In this document: positions 7,140 through 15,691 of the stretch, one piece after another | Numbering within the stretch: the first letter of the stretch is position 1 | How the letters are laid out: every line of letters begins with the position of its first letter | NCBI GenBank assembly: GCA_964598255.1 | Contig: CAZRBA010000068.1 | Span: 1 to 32,575, forward strand | Reading direction: 5' to 3' | Origin: Caldithrix sp964598255 | GTDB taxonomy: Bacteria; Calditrichota; Calditrichia; Calditrichales; Calditrichaceae | DNA length: 32,575 nt | Notes under the pieces: model-generated | Seen by the model: the letters and a program-made list of their open reading frames with translations, nothing else | Told to the model about the DNA's origin: nothing | Databases searched by the model: none | Position numbers and translations under genes: made by a program

Positions 7140-8480
7140 ATGTTAAATCGGAAAACTATTATCGAAAAATACAAAAATAATTTCGAACAATTCGAAAAAG
7201 CTGTAAACGAGCAAAAAGAACATTCCTTGCGCAACTTACGCAACGATGCCATGCGAATTTTCGAAGAACTGGGTGTACCAACAAAAAAAGATGAAGAATG
7301 GCGCTTTACCGATTTGCAACCGTTATTCGACAAACCATTTCGTTTGATTTTGCCCCAGGGAGTGTCCTTCCCGGACAAAAGAGAACTTTGCTCTTTTCTG
7401 TATCAAAATTTCAATGGCCCTCAATTTGTCTTTGTGGATGGGGTTTTTTCGGCGGAACTTTCAACTGCGATTGACCGCGAAACCTTTGGCATTGTATTAA
7501 CCTCCCTTAGTGGCCATATCCGCGAGGATGTACGGGCTTTGCATGAACTGGGAGAAGAGAAAACCATCCGGGCTAATGCATTTGCCGCGTTGAATACGGC
7601 TTTTGCCACGGATGGCATGGTAATTCGGGTGCCAGATAATGTCGTAATCGAAGCGCCCGTAAATATCTTATACATTTCGTCGCGCAATGCTCGAGGCACA
7701 GCCCATTCCGTGCGGAATATGATTAAAATCGGCAAGCATGCTCAGGCCCGTATCATCGAAACCTATCTCTCACTCGCGGAAACCGATCATTTTACCAACA
7801 CTATGACCACAATCGACATTGCCGCCGGAGGTCGCTTAATTCACAATAAAATTCAAAATGAAAGTGTTCAAGCGTTTCATATCGGTAATTTATTTGTGCG
7901 GCAAAACCAAAACAGTCGTTTTGTTTCCAATAATATTGCTTTTGGCGGAAAATTGGTTCGCAATAATATAACCGTTACATTGCAGGGACAAGGTGCGGAT
8001 ACGCATTTGTACGGATTATACCTAGGAAACCGTCAACAGCATATCGATAACAACACTCTCATCGATCATGCGGTTTCCGAATGCACCAGTAACGAATTGT
8101 ATCAGGGAATTTTAAGCGATAAGGCCACTGCGGTTTTCAGCGGAAAAATTTTGGTTCGTCCCGACGCACAAAAAACCGATGCCGTGCAAAACAATCGCTG
8201 TCTGTTGCTCTCAGATGATGCGCGCATAAATACCAAACCGCAACTTGAAATTTATGCCGACGACGTAAAGTGTACGCACGGCGCTACGGTCGGGCAGTTG
8301 GATGAAGAGGCTATTTTTTATTTGCGTTCACGCGGTATTTCGCAACAACGGGCTAAAAATCTGATGATTTACGCGTTTGCCGAGCACATTATTGAACAGA
8401 TGAAGGTGGCATCCGTACGCGAATTTGTGGATGCCATTCTTTTGAAACGTTTTAAAGAAAACATGAATTTTGTAAAGTAA
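7140..8480 (+). CDS. sufD: Fe-S cluster assembly protein SufD
   Basis: The 446-residue partner of SufB in the SufBC2D complex is implicated in iron entry. The N-terminal helical part carries KKDEEWRFTDLQPLF (about 49-63), a SufD hallmark. The beta-helix core ends in the conserved VKCTHGATVGQLDEEAIFYL, where His380 is the likely counterpart of E. coli SufD His360, followed by RSRGISQQRAKNLMIYAFAE. The chosen ATG at 7140 has AGGAG and AGGA upstream; the in-frame ATG at 7107 has no ribosome site and adds 11 residues unlike the family. There is a 120-base gap from sufC, the longest within the operon, which holds only the hairpin at 7016-7034. Confidence 0.95.
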   Translation: MLNRKTIIEKYKNNFEQFEKAVNEQKEHSLRNLRNDAMRIFEELGVPTKKDEEWRFTDLQPLFDKPFRLILPQGVSFPDKRELCSFLYQNFNGPQFVFVDGVFSAELSTAIDRETFGIVLTSLSGHIREDVRALHELGEEKTIRANAFAALNTAFATDGMVIRVPDNVVIEAPVNILYISSRNARGTAHSVRNMIKIGKHAQARIIETYLSLAETDHFTNTMTTIDIAAGGRLIHNKIQNESVQAFHIGNLFVRQNQNSRFVSNNIAFGGKLVRNNITVTLQGQGADTHLYGLYLGNRQQHIDNNTLIDHAVSECTSNELYQGILSDKATAVFSGKILVRPDAQKTDAVQNNRCLLLSDDARINTKPQLEIYADDVKCTHGATVGQLDEEAIFYLRSRGISQQRAKNLMIYAFAEHIIEQMKVASVREFVDAILLKRFKENMNFVK

Positions 8481-8528
8481 ATGTTTAAAACAAAAAGCGA
8501 TTAGTAAAATTTGCAAGGGAAACAAATC

Positions 8529-8996
8529 ATGGATAATGAATTTCGGGAATTATATCAGGAAATCATTTTAGATCATAACCGGTCGCCACGTAATTGGGGT
8601 AAGCTAAAACATCCCACGCATCGTCTGGAAGGCGAAAACCCTTTGTGTGGCGATCATTACACGTTTTACCTGCAAATGGCCAAGGGCATTGTCAAGGATG
8701 TGCGTTTTGAAGGTCAGGGTTGTGCCATCTCCAAATCTTCGGCTTCGGTAATGACCGAATACATTAAAGGTAAAAAAATCGAAGAAATCGATCATTATTT
8801 CGAATTGTTCCAAAAATTGGTTCGCGGCGAAGTGGATCCCAATGATTATCTGGATGAATTGGGTAAATTAGCGGTTTTTGCCGGTGTTTCCGAGTATCCC
8901 ATGCGCGTAAAATGTGCGGTTTTGCCCTGGCATACGCTGCACAGCGCCATGCACGAAAAACACGGTTCCAAAGTTTCCGATCAAAATGAACAATAA
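8529..8996 (+). CDS. sufU: SufU-type sulfur acceptor / transferase
   Basis: The 155-residue, IscU-related protein has Cys40 and Asp42 (NPLCGDHYT), Cys65 (GQGCAISKSSASVM) and Cys129 (RVKCAVLPWHTL), the zinc-binding set of Bacillus subtilis SufU. The insert between the second and third cysteines is long, as in SufU and unlike IscU. SufU accepts persulfide from SufS and passes it to SufB, replacing SufE. The start ATG at 8529 has AAGGGA eight bases before it; an in-frame TTG at 8511 is unlikely. The stop codon overlaps an ATG of the next frame (TAATG). Confidence 0.95.
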   Translation: MDNEFRELYQEIILDHNRSPRNWGKLKHPTHRLEGENPLCGDHYTFYLQMAKGIVKDVRFEGQGCAISKSSASVMTEYIKGKKIEEIDHYFELFQKLVRGEVDPNDYLDELGKLAVFAGVSEYPMRVKCAVLPWHTLHSAMHEKHGSKVSDQNEQ

Positions 8997-9019
8997 TGCG
9001 CACTTGGAGGAAAGCGGAT

Positions 9020-9343
9020 ATGAGCGAACAAGTTCAGGCACCTGTTAACAGAGAACACGTGATTCAAATGATAAAAACTATTTACGATCCCGAAATTCCC
9101 GTTGACATCTGGGAATTGGGATTGATTTACGATATCAGCATTGATGATGATAACAATATTTCAATAAAAATGACCTTAACCGCGCCAAGTTGTCCGGCCG
9201 CCCAAAGTTTACCGATTCAAGTTAAGGAACGATTAATGCAAATTCCAGGTGCCGGAGATGTAGATGTGGAAGTAGTTTGGGACCCGCCTTGGAATCCGGC
9301 CATGATGTCCGAAGCGGCCAAATTGCAATTGGGCTATTTTTAA
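9020..9343 (+). CDS. sufT: SufT/MIP18-family Fe-S maturation protein (DUF59)
   Basis: The 107-residue DUF59 protein has the family motifs DPEIPVDIWELGLIYDI (near the N-terminus), LTAPSCPAAQSLP with the conserved cysteine, and VEVVWDPPWNP. Bacterial SufT and eukaryotic MIP18/CIA2 proteins help load Fe-S clusters into target enzymes, and suf-linked DUF59 genes are common, so the role fits context. The ATG at 9020 is preferred because GGAGG lies nine bases upstream. An in-frame ATG at 8996, overlapping the sufU stop, would add eight residues and could allow translational coupling. Confidence 0.9.
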   Translation: MSEQVQAPVNREHVIQMIKTIYDPEIPVDIWELGLIYDISIDDDNNISIKMTLTAPSCPAAQSLPIQVKERLMQIPGAGDVDVEVVWDPPWNPAMMSEAAKLQLGYF

Positions 9344-9430
9344 TTTGCGGTCAAATGCAAAAAAAATTGTAACGTATTTTAATGCCAACTTAAACATTTT
9401 TATGTTTTATTACAGGGGAAGGAAAGTACA

Positions 9431-10672
9431 GTGGCTGGTTTAAGGGAAAAACACGCATTGAATCCTGCCGATTATCGCCGGGATTTTCCTGTTTTGCATC
9501 AGCAAGTTCATGGCAAAAATTTAATCTATTTTGATAACGGCGCCACAACGCAAAAACCTAAACAGGTGATTTCGGCTGTAGTGCGTTATTACGAGCAGGA
9601 TAATGCAAATGTACATCGGGCCATCCACACGCTTGGCGAACGGGCCACTGTGCTGTACGAAAAGGCGCGCAAAAAGATTGCCAATTTTATTAACGCACCC
9701 TCCGAGCGAGAGATTATTTTTACCCGCGGTACAACCGAAGCCATTAATTTGGTCGCCGCCACCTGGGGCGAATCCTTTATTCGCAAAGGGGATGAAATCA
9801 TTCTCAGTGAAATGGAACACCACAGCAATTTAATTCCCTGGCAGTTACTGGCGCAAAAAAAAGGCGCCCATTTAAAGTTCATTCCTTTCGACCAAAACGG
9901 AATGCTTGACATGTCCGTTTTCGAAAAATTGCTTACAGAACGTACGCGCTTGGTGGCTGTTACGTATATGAGCAATGTTTTTGGCACCATCAATCCCGTG
10001 CGAAAAATTATTGAGCTGGCCCACAAACGCAACATTCCCGTTCTGCTGGACGGTGCACAGAGTGTGCCCCATTTGCCTGTTGACGTGCGGCAACTCGATT
10101 GCGATTTTTTGGCCTTTTCCGGGCATAAAATGCTTGCACCTACGGGCATTGGTGTGCTGTATGCCAAGGAGTCGATATTGAACGATATGCCTCCGTATCA
10201 GGGTGGTGGCGAAATGATCCGATCGGTGTGGCTCGATCGGGCGACCTTTAATGAAATTCCTTACAAATTCGAAGCGGGAACCCCCAATATTGCCGGGGCC
10301 GCTGGCTTTGCCGCCGCTATTGATTATTTACAGAACATCGGTATGGAAGCAGTTACGTTGTACGAACAGGAACTGACGACATACGCATTGGCAAAAATGC
10401 AAGAGATTGGCGAAATTACGATTTATGGGAATGCTCCGGAACGCGGAGCGGTTATTTCGTTCAATTTGGCCGATGTGCATCCGCACGATCTTTCCCATTT
10501 TTTGGATCAGCAGGGTATTGCCGTGCGGGCCGGCCACCATTGTGCGCAACCTATTATGCGTAAATTGAATATTGCCGCCACCACACGCGCTAGTTTTTAT
10601 TTGTACAACACAAAGGAAGAAATCGATTTTTTTGTGAAACAGCTTAAGGCAGCCGTAAAATTCTTTTCCTAA
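9431..10672 (+). CDS. sufS: Cysteine desulfurase SufS
   Basis: The 413-residue PLP enzyme removes sulfur from L-cysteine to form an enzyme persulfide. Landmarks: NGATTQKPKQV (36-46), HSNLIPW (131-137, following His130), Asp207 in LLDGAQS, the PLP Schiff-base Lys233 in FSGHKMLAPTGIGVLY, and catalytic Cys371 in VRAGHHCAQP, which mark the group II (SufS/CsdA) subfamily. It starts with GTG at 9431 after a strong GGGGAAGGAAAG ribosome region. It is the last gene of the suf operon, 87 bases after sufT, and supplies SufU with sulfur. Confidence 0.96.
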   Translation: MAGLREKHALNPADYRRDFPVLHQQVHGKNLIYFDNGATTQKPKQVISAVVRYYEQDNANVHRAIHTLGERATVLYEKARKKIANFINAPSEREIIFTRGTTEAINLVAATWGESFIRKGDEIILSEMEHHSNLIPWQLLAQKKGAHLKFIPFDQNGMLDMSVFEKLLTERTRLVAVTYMSNVFGTINPVRKIIELAHKRNIPVLLDGAQSVPHLPVDVRQLDCDFLAFSGHKMLAPTGIGVLYAKESILNDMPPYQGGGEMIRSVWLDRATFNEIPYKFEAGTPNIAGAAGFAAAIDYLQNIGMEAVTLYEQELTTYALAKMQEIGEITIYGNAPERGAVISFNLADVHPHDLSHFLDQQGIAVRAGHHCAQPIMRKLNIAATTRASFYLYNTKEEIDFFVKQLKAAVKFFS

Positions 10673-10685
10673 AAAACATGCTGGC

Positions 10686-10710
10686 AAGGCCCTTGGTAAC
10701 TTGGGCCTTT
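10686..10710 (+). terminator. Probable terminator of the suf operon
   Basis: AAGGCCC (10686-10692) and GGGCCTT (10703-10709) form a 7-bp GC-rich stem with a 10-base loop, starting 14 bases after the sufS stop codon. The T-run after it is very short, so efficiency is uncertain. Confidence 0.5.
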
Positions 10711-10838
10711 GTTCCCGTTTGCTTTCAAATTAATTGAGAAATTTACAACCACATTGCTAACCTGCCTGGCCCGACAGACGATATTAAATATGTCAAAAAA
10801 ATAAAGAAGCGCGCCATGGGACGAAGCACGTATTTTAC

Positions 10839-10877
10839 AAATGGAAATTTTCACGGTTGGAAAATTTTCATTTTTTT
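10839..10877 (+). terminator. AT-rich terminator-like hairpin
   Basis: Arms at 10839-10852 and 10860-10873 are complementary at 13 of 14 positions around loop ACGGTTG and run directly into T residues. The stem has few GC pairs. It could be the second suf terminator. Confidence 0.45.
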
Positions 10878-10995
10878 GAGACGCATCTCAATGTTTTCAT
10901 AATTTCTTTCCCTTAAATTACGTATATTATGTATTCGCCTTATGGAAGCGCACGTTCGTTTGAAATTTATTCGCTAAACGCAAGGGGGCCCTTCG

Positions 10996-12150
10996 TTGTT
11001 CGAAAATACCTTTGTTACGATGCCGGTTGTCGAAAAAAAACACCTGCATGCCATACGGGAGGCCTATACCAATCCCGTTATTGGCATTACGGGTAACCTA
11101 GGCAAAACCACCACCCTTACCATGATCGAAGCCATCTTGACTTCGCGCGGTAAAGTTTTACGCCATCAAAATGGTAGTGGTGATGTGCGCAATAATTTAC
11201 GTACCCTCAAAAAACTTTCCATGGAATACGATTACGCGCTTTTCGAATTGGACTATTTGCGCGGCAAACATTTTGTCGATCTGTTTCATTTGATTCGTCC
11301 GAATATCGGCATTGTGACCAATTTGGGAGATGCGCACCTAAATTATTTGGATCGAATGCTAAAAGTGGCTTTGGAAAAAACATCCCTATTAAAATATCTG
11401 GAGCAGGATGGCATTGCCATTTTAAATAAAGACGACGAGTTGAGTTCCAATATTGCGCAAAGCCTTAATACTCAGCAGATCATTTTTTTCGGCCTGAATC
11501 CCCATGCCGATTTTTATGCCAGCGAAATCGAGCAATCCGGCCCCTTGGGGATGCAATTTCGCCTGAATAATCGTTACCTATTACAATTGCCCATTTACAG
11601 CATTCAGGATTTGTACAATTTTTTGGCTGCCGTGGCTTGTGTTTTTCATCTTGGTTTTGCGCTTGATGAAATTGTGGAAATTTTACAAACCCGCTTTACC
11701 ATGCCGCCAGGTAGGGGACGTGTTACGCGTATCGGTACGCACTACGTAATTGACGAAAGTTATTTGGGCACACCGCGCTCGTTAAGCAAAGCTGCCCGGG
11801 TTTTAACCACCTTTGCTCCCTATTCCGAACAATTGGTGCTTATTGTAGGCGATATGTCCGATACGGGTATTAACGTAGAACAACAGCATTTGAATATGGG
11901 GTATTTTCTATCGGCATTGCCCATCAACTTGTTAATTACCGTTGGCGAATATGCTAAGTTTATCGGGCAGGGATTTAACATGATTAAGTCACCCGATAAA
12001 ATTCTTTTTTCGGTTAATACGGTTAACGAAGTGGTTGATGTGCTGGATAAAAATTTAAAAGAAAATGGTACCATTGCCGTTAAAGGTTTGGGAAATGTTG
12101 CCATGCATCGCATACTGTCTTATCTTAATAAGAAGTACATGGCAAGTTAA
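10996..12150 (+). CDS. Short MurF-like Mur ligase family protein
   Basis: The 384-residue protein has the Mur ligase central and C-terminal domains but no N-terminal UDP-substrate domain. Visible parts: P-loop GITGNLGKTT (30-39; usual form is GTNGKTT or GSNGKTT), E84 in ALFELD, TNLGDAHLNYL (108-118), EKTSLLKYL, YNFLAAVA, PPGRGRV (237-243), VIDESYLGTPRSL (251-263, compare the MurF IDDSYNANP motif), LIVGDMSD (282-289) and AVKGLGNVAMHRI. These order and spacing features follow MurF, which joins D-Ala-D-Ala to UDP-MurNAc-tripeptide. Without the first roughly 80 residues it may act on another acid-amine pair. It starts with TTG at 10996 after AAGGGGG, or the ATG at 11020. OmpA-family gene follows by 24 bases. 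The family is sure, the substrate unknown. Confidence 0.82.
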   Translation: MFENTFVTMPVVEKKHLHAIREAYTNPVIGITGNLGKTTTLTMIEAILTSRGKVLRHQNGSGDVRNNLRTLKKLSMEYDYALFELDYLRGKHFVDLFHLIRPNIGIVTNLGDAHLNYLDRMLKVALEKTSLLKYLEQDGIAILNKDDELSSNIAQSLNTQQIIFFGLNPHADFYASEIEQSGPLGMQFRLNNRYLLQLPIYSIQDLYNFLAAVACVFHLGFALDEIVEILQTRFTMPPGRGRVTRIGTHYVIDESYLGTPRSLSKAARVLTTFAPYSEQLVLIVGDMSDTGINVEQQHLNMGYFLSALPINLLITVGEYAKFIGQGFNMIKSPDKILFSVNTVNEVVDVLDKNLKENGTIAVKGLGNVAMHRILSYLNKKYMAS

Positions 12151-12174
12151 ACCAAACCGACGGATGATGGAGCT

Positions 12175-13587
12175 ATGAAAAAAAGAACAATTTTAATCCT
12201 GATAATTTTATCATTAAATTTTTCCTTAATTTCTGCCTTCGCCCAAAATCCGACCCGCTCTTCGATTTTTGATCGTTACGATCGGATGCTCGAAACATTA
12301 CAAAAAAAGAATGCCGCTATTCTTTCGCCGCAAAACTATGCCCGCGCGCTGGAATATTACAAAAAAGCCAGCAAAGATTTTGATAAGGATAATCCGGATA
12401 TTCCCAAGATCCGCCGCAGGTTAAAACAATGCGAACTATCCGCCCTGAAAGCGCTGAAAAATATCGAACATGCGCAGGATACCTTAGGATATGTATTGCG
12501 CCTTCGAAACAAAGCATTAGATGCCGGTGCCCCGCAGTTTGCTGCTAAACTTTGGCAAAAAGGTGAAGAAAAGCTAAAGGATGCCGCCGAAGAGCTGGAA
12601 GACGACGATTTGAATGATGCTCGGGATAAGGGTAAGGAAGCCGCCGGATACTATCAACAGGCTCGTACGGTGGCCATGAAAAACAGCCTGTTATCCGAAG
12701 CACGGAAGTCGTTGCAAGCGGCCAAAGAAGAACATGCCGCCAAGCTTTGTCAAAATACATTTACGGCAGCCGAAAATGCCATTAAAGAAACCGAAGTATT
12801 AATTGCCGAAAATCCGGACAATTTGGCTGCCATTCGCCAAAAGGCTTCCGAGGCCACCTATTTGGCGCGTCATACATTGTTCCTGACAAAACAAATCCAA
12901 GCCTTAAAAAAGAACAATCAAAACGCAGAAATGATGCTTTTGAAATTCGAAGAGCTTATTTCCAATATTGCCGAACCGTTTAATTACCAACCGCAATTCG
13001 ATCGGGGATTCGGTAAGCCGGTTGAAACCATTTTGGCTTACATTGCCAATTTAAAGAGCGAACAAAAACGTTTGCTCGAAGAAAACGACAGTCTGAAAAC
13101 CGCTCTTTTGAAACTTAAGGAAAAAGAATCTGGCATTTCCGAAGCTTTGCAAAAGAAAATGGAGTTGGAAGAAAAAATCAAAAAGATAAAAGCGCTTTTT
13201 ACCAAAGATGAGGCGCAGGTACGCGTGCAGGATAATAATCTTTTGATTCGTCTTAGCGGATTAAAGTTTGCGCCTGGAAGGGCCATTATCCAACCGGAGT
13301 ATTTTTCGTTGTTAACCAAAGTTCAGCGCGCCATTCGCGCGTTTCCCAATAGTTACGTGGTAGTACAGGGTCATACCGATGCCACGGGAAATGCCTACAA
13401 AAATAAGTTGCTTTCCGAAGAAAGGGCGCAAGCCGTTAAGGAATATCTTAATGCCAATCTGAATAGTAATCCAAATCAAATTCAAGCCATCGGTATGGGA
13501 GATCAAAAACCCATTGCCAGTAACAAAACCGCGGAAGGCCGCGCCAAAAATCGCCGCATTGATATTTTAATTGCTTTGCCCAAATAA
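12175..13587 (+). CDS. OmpA-family periplasmic / outer-membrane protein with coiled coil
   Basis: The 470-residue protein has a Sec signal peptide (about 1-23, cleavage after SAFA, giving QNPTRSS). The middle (about 30-345) is charged and helical with TPR-like pairs and a coiled coil at about 290-345 rich in Lys/Glu/Leu. The C-terminal OmpA domain (about 350-470) has the peptidoglycan-binding pattern VVVQGHTDATGN, LLSEERAQAVKEYL and AEGRAKNRRIDI, with D402 and R417 as likely diaminopimelate contacts. This architecture anchors the envelope to peptidoglycan. It may be co-transcribed with the Mur-like gene just upstream. Ribosome site GGAG is only two bases from the ATG, which is unusually close. 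Confidence 0.85.
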   Translation: MKKRTILILIILSLNFSLISAFAQNPTRSSIFDRYDRMLETLQKKNAAILSPQNYARALEYYKKASKDFDKDNPDIPKIRRRLKQCELSALKALKNIEHAQDTLGYVLRLRNKALDAGAPQFAAKLWQKGEEKLKDAAEELEDDDLNDARDKGKEAAGYYQQARTVAMKNSLLSEARKSLQAAKEEHAAKLCQNTFTAAENAIKETEVLIAENPDNLAAIRQKASEATYLARHTLFLTKQIQALKKNNQNAEMMLLKFEELISNIAEPFNYQPQFDRGFGKPVETILAYIANLKSEQKRLLEENDSLKTALLKLKEKESGISEALQKKMELEEKIKKIKALFTKDEAQVRVQDNNLLIRLSGLKFAPGRAIIQPEYFSLLTKVQRAIRAFPNSYVVVQGHTDATGNAYKNKLLSEERAQAVKEYLNANLNSNPNQIQAIGMGDQKPIASNKTAEGRAKNRRIDILIALPK

Positions 13588-13632
13588 CGATTGCTTGCGG
13601 CAAAGGAATGAAAACAGCATAAACTGTCCCAG

Positions 13633-13654
13633 TTCGGGCGATTGCCGGCCCGAA
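13633..13654 (+). other. Hairpin after the OmpA-family gene
   Basis: TTCGGGC (13633-13639) and GCCCGAA (13648-13654) form a 7-bp stem with an 8-base loop. The T-rich stretch follows only about 20 bases later, so it is a poor intrinsic terminator match but the only candidate in this 258-base gap. Confidence 0.35.
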
Positions 13655-13812
13655 TGCCTCGGAAGTTTCGTTTTGCTTTTTTGCCGGAAACAGACATGGC
13701 GTTCGGGTCTGTCGTTTAAGATCGAGTGTGGCTTTCGGGCGGCAAGCATTCGGAGCGGGTTTTGAAGTTCCTCTTGTCGATACATTCATTTTTATTCATC
13801 AACGAACTTTTT

Positions 13813-13820
13813 TATATTTG
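13813..13820 (+). promoter_or_regulatory. Possible -10 element for mutL
   Basis: TATATTTG at 13813-13820 is identical to the tRNA-Ala -10 region and fits TAnnTTTG. It ends 25 bases before the mutL start. No good -35 or TTTG box is at the expected distance. Confidence 0.35.
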
Positions 13821-13845
13821 GAAAACAAATTTAACAGGAACAAGA

Positions 13846-15690
13846 ATGAATACTAACCATAGAAAAATTCGTATATTACCTGAAAATTTAGCCAACAAAA
13901 TCGCCGCCGGAGAGGTAGTCGAACGTCCGGCTTCGGTGGTAAAGGAACTGGTGGAAAACGCCATTGACGCCGAAGCGGATCATATTAACATTATTATCGA
14001 AGAAGGAGGTAAAAAGTTAATTCGGGTAATCGACAACGGTATCGGCATGAGCGAGCAGGATTTACCTTTGGCTTTCGAACGCCATGCGACCAGTAAAATT
14101 AGCTCTCAAAACGATTTGGAGCATATCGAAACATTGGGCTTTCGTGGGGAAGCATTACCCAGTATTGCCTCGGTTTCTCAAATTGAAATTCGTTCGCGCC
14201 GAGCCGAAGATGCCATGGCCAGCGTTTATTTGCTGGATGGCGGGCGTAATGCGCGCTTTAAAAAAGCAGCGGCCAACACAGGCACGTCGGTTTCTGTTCG
14301 TAATCTTTTTTTTAATACACCGGCCAGGCGGCAGTTTTTACGCTCGGACAATGCCGAAATTCAACAAATTCTTACCGTTCTCAAACGATTCTTTTTAGCC
14401 TATCCCAACATCGGGTTCGATTTGATGATAGACGGGCGCGATGTGTACCATTTAAAAGCTGCGGATTTGGGACAACGGGTACGCGAAGTTTTGGGCGCTA
14501 ATATTTTCCGTGGTCTGTTAAAAGTGAATGCCAGCTTGGGCGGCGTGGAATTGCGCGGATTTGTAAGCCGTCCCGATGTGGTACGGAAGTCGCGCGGATT
14601 TCAGTTTTTGTTTCTTAACGGGCGTCCCATTATCTCCAAATCTCTAAATCATGCCGTGTTTCAAGCTTACGGTAATTTAATCCATTCCGGTGAATATCCG
14701 ATTTATGTGTTGTATCTGGAAATGGATCCCGGACTGGTTGATGTGAATGTTCATCCCACCAAAATGGAAGTGCGTTTTTCCAACGACCGCAGTTTGTACT
14801 ATTTTGTGATTAATGCCGTACGCAAGACGTTAAGCGACGAAGGTGTTATTCCCGAGTTTGTCACCACCCCTGAGGGCAGTGCCTTGCAGCAAGCGGTTAA
14901 CAAAGAAGAAAAGCCGCGTCAAATCATCGAAGAATTGCGCCATAAAAATCGTTTTATGGGGCGTTACGGCGGTGCTCAGTTAAGTCTGGCCTATTTTGCC
15001 GACGATGCCCGGCCGGACAAAGAAACGCCAAAAAAGGCCAGCTCGTCCACCGAGGTTTCGCCGTCCGAATCCGAACGCATTACACCTATGCCGCAAAATG
15101 CGGGGCGGGCTACCCAACCCGAAGTACAGTTTTGGCAGTTGCACAATCGCTACATTGTTTCCGAAATTAAAAGCGGCATGGTCATTATCGACCAGCACGT
15201 GGCCCATGAGCGCATTTTGTTCGAACGCATTTTAAAAATTCTGAACAAAGAAGGACTTGGGTACGGACAAAAGCTGCTTTTTCCGCAAAAGTTGACTCTT
15301 AATTACGAAGATTTTATGACCTTTAAAGAAATCAGAGACGTATTGAATAAAATCGGTTTTAGTATTAAGGTTTTCAGCGGAACCACTATTGTTATCGAAG
15401 CCATGCCTTCGGATGTAAAGGTCGGGAGAGAATCGCAAATTTTATTGGATATTATCGATTACTACAAAAACGAACCGCTAACCGATTTCAATCACATCGA
15501 AAAAGTAGCGGCTGCTTACGCCTGTAAAAATGCCGTTAAATCGGGCGAAAAGCTATCGCAAACGGAAATGCAGAATTTGGTGGATCAGTTGTTTGCCTGC
15601 GAAACGCCGTTCTTTTGCCCGCACGGGCGTCCGGTTATCGTAACCATCGATTTGGAAGAATTGGATCGTAAATTCAAACGAATTTCCTAA
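13846..15690 (+). CDS. mutL: DNA mismatch repair protein MutL
   Basis: The 614-residue protein has the GHKL ATPase domain (about 8-335): Glu34/Asn38 in VKELVENAIDA, DNGIGM (63-68), GFRGEAL (98-104) and FFNTPARRQFL. A variable linker (about 340-420) leads to the C-terminal dimer/endonuclease domain with DQHVAHERILFE (449-460), ACKNAVKSGEKL (559-570) and CPHGRP (591-596). These match the metal-binding set of nicking MutL proteins, except Val where Ala is usual after DQH, so it is probably an active endonuclease as in bacteria without MutH. The ATG at 13846 is chosen because AGGA lies seven bases upstream and the next residues match family N-termini; the frame is open further upstream but not conserved. 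It starts a run mutL-miaA-ndk-selB. Confidence 0.96.
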   Translation: MNTNHRKIRILPENLANKIAAGEVVERPASVVKELVENAIDAEADHINIIIEEGGKKLIRVIDNGIGMSEQDLPLAFERHATSKISSQNDLEHIETLGFRGEALPSIASVSQIEIRSRRAEDAMASVYLLDGGRNARFKKAAANTGTSVSVRNLFFNTPARRQFLRSDNAEIQQILTVLKRFFLAYPNIGFDLMIDGRDVYHLKAADLGQRVREVLGANIFRGLLKVNASLGGVELRGFVSRPDVVRKSRGFQFLFLNGRPIISKSLNHAVFQAYGNLIHSGEYPIYVLYLEMDPGLVDVNVHPTKMEVRFSNDRSLYYFVINAVRKTLSDEGVIPEFVTTPEGSALQQAVNKEEKPRQIIEELRHKNRFMGRYGGAQLSLAYFADDARPDKETPKKASSSTEVSPSESERITPMPQNAGRATQPEVQFWQLHNRYIVSEIKSGMVIIDQHVAHERILFERILKILNKEGLGYGQKLLFPQKLTLNYEDFMTFKEIRDVLNKIGFSIKVFSGTTIVIEAMPSDVKVGRESQILLDIIDYYKNEPLTDFNHIEKVAAAYACKNAVKSGEKLSQTEMQNLVDQLFACETPFFCPHGRPVIVTIDLEELDRKFKRIS

Positions 15691-15691
15691 T

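Larger units (their letters stand above)
10673..10995. other. 323-base intergenic region after the suf operon
   Basis: No gene is seen. It holds two terminator-like hairpins (10686-10710 and 10839-10877) and a short palindrome TTGAGA-CGCA-TCTCAA (10876-10891). A TATATT at 10923-10928 lies about 70 bases before the next gene and may be its -10 box, but no convincing -35 is present. Confidence 0.6.

Noticed and set aside
9589..10167. A 192-codon minus-strand frame opposite sufS
   Set aside because: It lies wholly inside sufS, lacks a ribosome site and any family resemblance.
10876..10891. Palindrome TTGAGA-CGCA-TCTCAA as an operator of the Mur-like gene
   Set aside because: Only 6-bp arms, not repeated nearby, over 100 bases from the gene and with no clear promoter; chance is likely, so it is only mentioned within the intergenic entry.
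13726..13845. A possible 40-residue N-terminal extension of MutL
   Set aside because: The frame is open, but AGGA before the ATG at 13846 and the family N-terminus place the start there; the extension resembles no MutL.
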